Assembly: GCA_945907335.1 (NCBI GenBank)
Contig: CAMDSU010000038.1
Coordinates: 1 to 12,219, forward strand
Length of the DNA: 12,219 bases
Direction of reading: 5' to 3'
Origin: Bordetella parapertussis
GTDB taxonomy: Bacteria > Pseudomonadota > Gammaproteobacteria > Burkholderiales > Burkholderiaceae_C
The stretch's first letter is position 1; the number at the start of each line of letters is the position of its first letter. Under the pieces are notes generated by a model. It worked only from the letters and a program-made list of their open reading frames with translations, was not told the DNA's origin and did not search any database. Shown piece after piece: positions 7,232 to 12,219 of the stretch. The translations under genes were made by a program, and so were the position numbers.

Positions 7232-7286
7232 TTGCCATCTGTATTTCCTCAAGATACAGATGGCAACTTGCTTTTTCTTGCTTTTT
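7232..7286 (+). terminator. Hairpin terminator or attenuator between pstS and pstC
   Basis: TTGCCATCTGTAT at 7232-7244 pairs perfectly with ATACAGATGGCAA at 7254-7266, a 13-base-pair stem with a nine-base loop. It is followed by the T-rich run CTTGCTTTTT, present twice in tandem at 7267-7276 and 7277-7286. This is the form of a Rho-independent terminator, although the T-run starts four bases past the stem. pstC starts only 18 bases later with no clear promoter between, so partial read-through is likely, giving more pstS mRNA than pstCAB. The stem would also protect the pstS 3' end from exonucleases. Confidence 0.8.
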
Positions 7287-7304
7287 GCATAAGTTTGGGC
7301 AGCT

Positions 7305-8330
7305 ATGATGAATGATAGAACCATGACATTACCTCACTCAACACCTAACGATAACGCTGAATCCCAAGTAAGCGAGTTGCTTGTTGCTCGAAGGAAATCG
7401 ATAGCTGGCAAATTACACATACAAGATTTGGTTTTTCATCGCCTGACACAGTCTTTTTCTTTGCTTGTGTTATTTGCACTTGCCGGCATCATTGTTTCTC
7501 TTTTTTACAATGCATTACCGACATTCACAAAGTTTGGCTTGCATTTTTTGTGGTACGTTGAATGGGACATCGTCAACGAAGAATTCGGTGCTGCAATTTC
7601 CATTGCGGGCACAGTATTGAGTGCTGGCATTGCCATGCTGATCTCGGTGCCATTGGCTTTTGGCATTGCATTGTTCCTCACTGAAACTTGTCCTCTTTGG
7701 TTGCGCAGACCGCTTGGAACTGCCATTGAATTATTGGCTGCCATTCCTTCAATCATTTATGGAATGTTCGGCCTGTTTGTTTTTGCGCCTATCTATGCAG
7801 ATTATTTGCAAGTCCCGCTGCAGTCTGTTTTGGGTGGTTTACCTTTGGTGGGTTGGTTATTTGGTGGCGCCGTAACCGGCTTGGGAATTTTGGCTGCTGG
7901 AATTATTTTGGCATTCATGGTTTTGCCATTCGTTGCAGCGGTGATGCGCGATGTGTTTGAAATAACGCCACCCATATTGCGTGAATCAGCTTATGGTCTG
8001 GGATGCACCACTTGGGAAGTTGTGAGGAAAGTAGTTTTGCCATACACACAAAAAGGTGTGGTTGGCGGAATCATGCTCGGCTTGGGACGTGCGTTGGGTG
8101 AAACGATGGCGGTGACTTTTGTGATCGGCAATGCCAACCGTCTGCCCACCTCTCTTTTTTCTCCTGGCACGTCCATTGCCTCGGTCTTGGCCAACGAGTT
8201 TGGAGAGGCTGGCGGTTTGCACTTCAATACTTTATTTGCTTTGGGCTTTCTTTTGTTCTGTATCACCTTTGTGGTTTTGTTCATTGCCAAGTGGATGATC
8301 TACCGTACCGAAAAAGCCAAAGGCTTTTGA
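7305..8330 (+). CDS. pstC: Phosphate ABC transporter permease PstC
   Basis: One of the two membrane subunits of the PstSCAB importer. The protein has 341 residues (E. coli PstC has 319), the extra length being an N-terminal cytoplasmic segment of about 45 residues. Six hydrophobic segments are visible at about 50-69, 96-125, 139-163, 185-214, 252-275 and 307-331. The permease EAA loop, which docks on the ATPase PstB, is at about 226-266: [20 protein letters not shown] followed by a G-rich stretch ending in [10 protein letters not shown]. The start is uncertain: ATG codons at 7305, 7308 and 7323 are all in frame and none has a strong ribosome site; I keep the first. It follows the pstS terminator-like hairpin, so its expression probably depends on read-through. 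Confidence 0.95.
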   Translation: MMNDRTMTLPHSTPNDNAESQVSELLVARRKSIAGKLHIQDLVFHRLTQSFSLLVLFALAGIIVSLFYNALPTFTKFGLHFLWYVEWDIVNEEFGAAISIAGTVLSAGIAMLISVPLAFGIALFLTETCPLWLRRPLGTAIELLAAIPSIIYGMFGLFVFAPIYADYLQVPLQSVLGGLPLVGWLFGGAVTGLGILAAGIILAFMVLPFVAAVMRDVFEITPPILRESAYGLGCTTWEVVRKVVLPYTQKGVVGGIMLGLGRALGETMAVTFVIGNANRLPTSLFSPGTSIASVLANEFGEAGGLHFNTLFALGFLLFCITFVVLFIAKWMIYRTEKAKGF

Positions 8331-8379
8331 AGGTTGTGACCTCAGACTTCAATTTCTATATTCTTCACACATCAATCAC

Positions 8380-9231
8380 ATGAACTCATCTGATTTATAC
8401 CTGAGTCGCAAGCGGTCAAACATTGTAGGTTTGACGTTATCAATGCTTGCCATGTCAGTAGGTTTGGTCGCCTTGGTGTGGATTTTATTTGTTCTGTTGT
8501 CGAACGGATTTGATGCACTCCAGTTATCACTTTTTATCAAAGATACGCCAGCACCGGGCTCTGAAGGAGGCGGATTACGCAACGCCATCGTTGGCAGTTT
8601 GATGATTGTGGGTTTGTCCGTATTGGTGTCTACACCGGTAGGTATTTTGGCGGGTATCTACCTGACTGAATACGGCGACAAAAGTAAAACAGCCGAATTA
8701 ACTCGCTTTGTCACTGACATCATGTTGTCTGCACCTTCCATTGTTCTTGGCCTTTTCGTTTATGCGGTGGCAGTTGCAACAGTGGGTCATTTCTCAGGTT
8801 ATGCGGGAAGCATGGCATTGTCATTGATCGCCATACCTGTTGTTATGCGGACCACTGAAAATATCTTGCGTCTTGTTCCAGGTAGTCTCAGAGAAGCAGC
8901 TTTTGCACTTGGCGCACCCCGATGGAAAGTCTCCGTCATGGTTACCCTAAGGGCAGCCAAGAGTGGTGTGATGACGGGAATTCTTTTGGCAATTGCTCGC
9001 ATCAGTGGTGAAACTGCGCCACTGCTTTTTACTGCACTCAACAATCAATTTTTCAGCACCAACATGTCTGCACCCATGGCAAACCTACCCGTGGTGATTT
9101 TTCAGTTTGCCATGAGCCCCTATGAAAACTGGATTCACCTGGCTTGGGGTGGTGCACTGATCATCACTTTGGCTGTGCTGTTTTTGAACATCATCGCCCG
9201 GGTCATGTTTCGCGAAAAAGTAAAAGTTTGA
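8380..9231 (+). CDS. pstA: Phosphate ABC transporter permease PstA
   Basis: Second membrane subunit of the phosphate importer, pairing with PstC. The protein has 283 residues (E. coli PstA has 296). Hydrophobic segments lie at about 15-41, 67-95, 112-136, 142-157, 195-218 and 253-274. The EAA loop is at about 169-213: [16 protein letters not shown], then [19 protein letters not shown] ending [11 protein letters not shown], typical of PstA. The start is the ATG at 8380, 49 bases after pstC. There is no recognisable Shine-Dalgarno sequence just upstream (the bases read ATCAATCAC), which is unusual beside its neighbours. It is followed 17 bases later by pstB. Confidence 0.95.
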   Translation: MNSSDLYLSRKRSNIVGLTLSMLAMSVGLVALVWILFVLLSNGFDALQLSLFIKDTPAPGSEGGGLRNAIVGSLMIVGLSVLVSTPVGILAGIYLTEYGDKSKTAELTRFVTDIMLSAPSIVLGLFVYAVAVATVGHFSGYAGSMALSLIAIPVVMRTTENILRLVPGSLREAAFALGAPRWKVSVMVTLRAAKSGVMTGILLAIARISGETAPLLFTALNNQFFSTNMSAPMANLPVVIFQFAMSPYENWIHLAWGGALIITLAVLFLNIIARVMFREKVKV

Positions 9232-9248
9232 ATTTAAAAGGTCCTCAT

Positions 9249-10028
9249 ATGTCGATTGACTCTCCATCAGCCCTGAACAATTCGATTGAAATTCGAAATC
9301 TCAATTTTTTCTATGACAAGTTTCAAGGTCTAAAAGACGTGAACCTTGATATTGCCGAGCACAAAGTCACTGCCTTTATTGGCCCTTCGGGTTGCGGTAA
9401 ATCAACCTTGTTGCGTACCTTGAACCGCATGTACAGCCTTTACCCGGGCCAACGTGCTGAAGGTGAAATACGACTGTACGGTTCTAATATTCTTGATAAA
9501 AACCAAGACCTTAATTTGTTACGTGCGCAGGTGGGCATGGTTTTCCAAAAGCCGACGCCTTTTCCTATGTCCATTTACGACAATATTGCTTTTGGCATCA
9601 GGCTCTATGAAAAATTAAGTCGCTCTGAAATGGACGACCGTGTTGAATGGGCTTTGACAAAAGGTGCTATTTGGAATGAAGTCAAAGACAAGCTCAATGT
9701 CAGCGGACTTTCCTTGTCTGGCGGACAACAACAACGTTTGTGTATCGCTCGTTCAGTGGCTGTGAAACCCAAAGTGATTTTGCTTGATGAGCCAACCTCT
9801 GCCCTAGACCCCATTTCAACAGCTAAAGTCGAAGAGTTAATCACTGAACTCAAGCAGGACTACACTGTTGCCATTGTTACCCACAATATGCAACAAGCAG
9901 CCCGTGTTTCGGATTTCACTGCATACATGTATCTTGGCAGCTTGATCGAATTTGGAGCAACAGATCAGATTTTTTTAAAGCCTCAACGCAAAGAAACTGA
10001 AGACTACATCACTGGCCGTTTTGGCTGA
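9249..10028 (+). CDS. pstB: Phosphate ABC transporter ATP-binding protein PstB
   Basis: Cytoplasmic ATPase that drives phosphate import through PstC/PstA. The 259-residue product (E. coli 257) has the complete ABC set: Walker [10 protein letters not shown] (45-53), Q-loop glutamine in VFQKPTPFP (Q100), signature LSGGQQQR (156-163), Walker B VILLDEP (176-182), D-loop SALD (184-187) and switch histidine H212 in VTHN. The stretch [16 protein letters not shown] is characteristic of PstB among ABC ATPases. The ATG at 9249 is chosen over longer in-frame options (which reach into pstA) because AAAAGG is at 9236-9241 with a seven-base spacer and the length then matches the family. Confidence 0.97.
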   Translation: MSIDSPSALNNSIEIRNLNFFYDKFQGLKDVNLDIAEHKVTAFIGPSGCGKSTLLRTLNRMYSLYPGQRAEGEIRLYGSNILDKNQDLNLLRAQVGMVFQKPTPFPMSIYDNIAFGIRLYEKLSRSEMDDRVEWALTKGAIWNEVKDKLNVSGLSLSGGQQQRLCIARSVAVKPKVILLDEPTSALDPISTAKVEELITELKQDYTVAIVTHNMQQAARVSDFTAYMYLGSLIEFGATDQIFLKPQRKETEDYITGRFG

Positions 10029-10051
10029 TCCGATTGATTCAAAGGAATACC

Positions 10052-10753
10052 ATGCCTGATAAACATTTATCTTCGCAGTTTGACCACGAGCTCAACACTG
10101 TTTCTTCTCGTCTGATGGAAATGGGTGGGTTGGTTGAATCACAGATTCAGCAAGCCGTCTACGCATTGTCTTTGTTTGTTGAAGAGGTTGCCGATCAAGT
10201 GATCAAAACAGAGAGTCAAGTTAATTCAATGGAGATTGAAATTGACCGCGAGTTGTCCACCATCATTGCAAGGCGTCAGCCAACTGCCAAAGATCTGCGC
10301 TTGCTGATGGCCATTTCCAAAGCCACTGCCAATCTTGAAAGAGCAGGTGATGAAGCCAACAAAATTGCTCGAATGGTCAAGTCCTTGATAAACAATGGTG
10401 GATTCAGATCATTGCCATCTTCAGAATTACGATTGACCACTGAAATGGCGAGTAGTTTGTTGCGAAAAGCGCTAGATGCATTTGCACGCCTTGACACTTC
10501 CACGGCGCTTGCCATCTTGAAAGAAGATGACTTGATCGACAAAGAATTTGATGGTTTTGTTCGCAAATTAATCACCTACATGATGGAAGACCCACGGACC
10601 ATCAGTTCAAGCTTGGATTTGCTCTTCGTTGCCAAAGCGCTTGAGCGGATCGGGGACCATGCAAAAAATATTGCCGAGTTAATCATCTATATCGTGAAAG
10701 GTGAAGACGTTCGCCACACGTCCATGGAACATATAGAGTCGACTTTGCAGTAA
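10052..10753 (+). CDS. phoU: Phosphate signalling protein PhoU
   Basis: PhoU is a cytoplasmic helical-bundle protein that represses the Pho response when phosphate is plentiful, by linking the PstSCAB transporter with the PhoR kinase. From the ATG at 10052 it has 233 residues (E. coli 241). The ribosome site AAAGGA at 10041-10046 decides this start over an in-frame TTG at 10034 that would add six residues. The two tandem three-helix halves are visible, each with its conserved acidic metal-binding motif: ERAGDEANKIARM (96-108) and ERIGDHAKNIAEL (198-210). Other typical blocks are ARRQPTAKDLRLLM (73-86) and MEDPRTISSSLDLLFVAKALER (178-199 region). It lies 23 bases after pstB, and phoB follows after five bases. 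Confidence 0.96.
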   Translation: MPDKHLSSQFDHELNTVSSRLMEMGGLVESQIQQAVYALSLFVEEVADQVIKTESQVNSMEIEIDRELSTIIARRQPTAKDLRLLMAISKATANLERAGDEANKIARMVKSLINNGGFRSLPSSELRLTTEMASSLLRKALDAFARLDTSTALAILKEDDLIDKEFDGFVRKLITYMMEDPRTISSSLDLLFVAKALERIGDHAKNIAELIIYIVKGEDVRHTSMEHIESTLQ

Positions 10754-10758
10754 AAACA

Positions 10759-11451
10759 ATGAGACATCTTCCTAAAGTTTTGATTGTTGAAGATGAGCCT
10801 TCGATTGCGGAACTGATCACTGTAAATCTTCGGCACAATGGTTTATCGCCCACTTGGGTTGATGATGGTGAAAAGGCACAAAAGGCCATAGATGAAGTCT
10901 TGCCAGATGTGATTTTGCTGGACTGGATGCTGCCTGGACAAAGCGGTGTGTATTGGGCAAGAAAATGGCGCAGTGACGCCAGAACCAAGTCAATACCCAT
11001 TTTGTTTTTGACCGCGAAAAGCGAAGAAGCTGACAAGGTTTCTGGCTTGGATGCAGGCGCGGATGATTACATCACCAAGCCTTTTTCTACGCAAGAATTG
11101 ATGGCTAGGATTCGATCAGTTTTGCGTCGGCGTGCACCTCAACAAGCCGAAGATGCTGTCACAATCGGACAACTGCAATTAGATGGTGCGACACACCGGG
11201 TCACGTTTGCAGGCGAACCCCTCAAAATGGGCCCTACAGAATTCAAATTACTTAATTTCTTGATGCACCACACGGAGAGAGTTCATTCCCGTTCCCAAGT
11301 GCTGGATAAGGTTTGGGGAGACCATGTTTTCATCGAAGAACGTACGGTTGACGTTCATGTGAAACGACTGCGCGAAGCACTGGGTGAGGCTGGAGCGATG
11401 ATTGAAACTGTCAGAGGTGTTGGCTATCGTTTCAATAACCAATCTCACTGA
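10759..11451 (+). CDS. phoB: Phosphate regulon response regulator PhoB
   Basis: OmpR/PhoB-family transcription factor of 230 residues (E. coli 229) that binds Pho boxes when phosphorylated by PhoR. The receiver domain covers about 5-123: acidic pocket E11 and D12 in VEDEP, phosphoacceptor D55 in LLDWMLPG (53-60), switch threonine T85 in LTAKS and lysine K107 in TKPF. The winged-helix DNA-binding domain covers about 133-227: GPTEFKLLNFLMHH (158-171), recognition helix RTVDVHVKRLREAL (195-208) and the wing TVRGVGYRF (217-225). The DWMLPG string and co-location with phoU and phoR identify PhoB rather than another OmpR-type regulator. It starts five bases after the phoU stop and lacks a clear ribosome site, so coupling to phoU translation is likely. 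Confidence 0.95.
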   Translation: MRHLPKVLIVEDEPSIAELITVNLRHNGLSPTWVDDGEKAQKAIDEVLPDVILLDWMLPGQSGVYWARKWRSDARTKSIPILFLTAKSEEADKVSGLDAGADDYITKPFSTQELMARIRSVLRRRAPQQAEDAVTIGQLQLDGATHRVTFAGEPLKMGPTEFKLLNFLMHHTERVHSRSQVLDKVWGDHVFIEERTVDVHVKRLREALGEAGAMIETVRGVGYRFNNQSH

Positions 11452-11472
11452 TACGTATTCAGTGACATTTTG

Positions 11473-12219
11473 ATGCTGGGCAGAATTTTCCTTCTGGTGT
11501 TTTGGTTGTCCCTAGGGGCTGCACTTGGTTTTTTTATCTCGCCCAATTCACAGCATCATTTTGAATATATTTCTTTAGGAATGCTGGTGGCCTTGTCTTG
11601 CGCGCACCTCATTTCAAGCTGGCAGGCAGAAAAATTTTTAAATTGGTTACAAAAGCCTGTCTTGGACAGCAATAAAGAGCACAGCGCATTTTGGGAAAGC
11701 GCTGCTGATCGGATTATCCGATTGCTCAAAAACAAAGAATCACAAAGACTTGTCAGTGAAGAGAGTTTGCGCCAGTTTCTGGCGGCAATTCAAGCTTCGC
11801 CACATGGTGTGATTATTTTGGACAGCGATACGAGAATTCAATGGAGTAACCAGACCGCTTCAGAACATCTGGGCTTAGACCCCAAACTTGATTTGCAGCA
11901 ACTCATTGGAAACATGTTGCGAAATCCAATTTTCAGTAACTATGTCAACTCAAAATCATTTGACCATGAGGTGATTATCGAAGGCAGAGACCATCGTATT
12001 GACAGTCCTCACAAAGTCGGTGTCCAACTTTTCCCATATGGCGACGGAAGAATGCTTTTGTTGTCTCGTGATGTCACCTTGATTGAGCAAGCTGAAACAA
12101 TGCGTCGAGATTTTGTTGCCAATGTTTCGCATGAAATTCGAACGCCACTGACTGTACTTGCTGGCTTTATAGAAACATTGCAAACACTGCCTTTGTCAAA
12201 TGAAGAGCAAGAAAAATAC
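11473..12219 (+). CDS. phoR: Phosphate regulon sensor histidine kinase PhoR (3' end outside window)
   Basis: Membrane-bound sensor kinase that phosphorylates and dephosphorylates PhoB. The frame is open from the ATG at 11473 to the window edge (249 codons, no stop); complete PhoR is about 430-450 residues, so the rest of the dimerisation domain and the ATPase domain are missing. Two hydrophobic segments at about 5-23 and 31-48 are separated by a very short loop (ISPNSQHHFEY region), giving almost no periplasmic sensor, as is typical of PhoR. A linker (about 50-95) leads to a PAS domain at about 96-205 (FLAAIQASPHGVIILD, then IQWSNQTASEHLG). The HisKA motif is DFVANVSHEIRTPLTVLAGF (213-232), with phosphoacceptor H220. 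It starts 21 bases after phoB and has no strong ribosome site. Confidence 0.94.
   Translation, partial: MLGRIFLLVFWLSLGAALGFFISPNSQHHFEYISLGMLVALSCAHLISSWQAEKFLNWLQKPVLDSNKEHSAFWESAADRIIRLLKNKESQRLVSEESLRQFLAAIQASPHGVIILDSDTRIQWSNQTASEHLGLDPKLDLQQLIGNMLRNPIFSNYVNSKSFDHEVIIEGRDHRIDSPHKVGVQLFPYGDGRMLLLSRDVTLIEQAETMRRDFVANVSHEIRTPLTVLAGFIETLQTLPLSNEEQEKY

Noticed and set aside
9144..9248. Upstream extension of pstB into pstA
   Set aside because: The extra residues are the pstA sequence read in another frame. The ATG at 9249 has a ribosome site and gives the normal family length.
1..12219. Search for mobile elements, CRISPR arrays, tRNA genes, toxin-antitoxin or defence genes
   Set aside because: The window is almost entirely filled by conserved core genes with uniform composition. 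I saw no repeats, attachment sites or accessory genes to support any of these.

Overview
The window reads as ordinary chromosomal housekeeping DNA of a Gram-negative bacterium, most likely a betaproteobacterium of the order Burkholderiales (possibly Comamonadaceae-like; the family is a guess). Support comes from an LPS-export permease gene (outer membrane), the lptF/pepA/holC neighbourhood, and one co-oriented pstSCAB-phoU-phoB-phoR cluster with ppx divergent from it. I know that last arrangement from Burkholderiales. In E. coli, phoBR and pstSCAB-phoU are separate loci. Base composition looks moderate, near half G+C by eye, and quite uniform. I saw no insertion sequence, phage gene, tRNA, rRNA or CRISPR array.

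Layout. Positions 1-984 (minus) hold the 5' part of lptF, running off the left edge. Only 26 bases separate its start from that of divergent pepA (1011-2486, plus), which is followed by holC (2500-2946) and a small unrecognised gene (2943-3209) that overlaps holC by four bases. A 126-base gap with a candidate promoter precedes a stand-alone periplasmic branched-chain-amino-acid-type binding protein gene (3336-4469). Convergent to it, and sharing the four-base TTAA at the two stop codons, is ppx (exopolyphosphatase, minus, 4466-5968). A roughly 210-base divergent region then carries a candidate Pho box and promoter for pstS, plus a separate candidate promoter for ppx. The right half (6181-12219) is pstS, a strong hairpin-terminator, pstC, pstA, pstB, phoU, phoB and the first 249 codons of phoR, which runs off the right edge.

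How the genes work together. PstS captures phosphate in the periplasm, PstC and PstA form the membrane channel, and PstB supplies ATP hydrolysis. PhoU is thought to link transporter status to the PhoR kinase, which phosphorylates PhoB; PhoB then activates promoters with Pho boxes, including the one proposed here in front of pstS. This would be a closed feedback loop encoded in one transcription unit. Divergent ppx releases phosphate from polyphosphate, so uptake, sensing and stored-phosphate mobilisation sit side by side. The hairpin between pstS and pstC probably makes the binding protein more abundant than the membrane parts.

I found no credible previously undescribed system. The points worth a second look are regulatory (Pho box geometry, the intra-operon terminator, the overlapping convergent stops) plus one small unknown gene.
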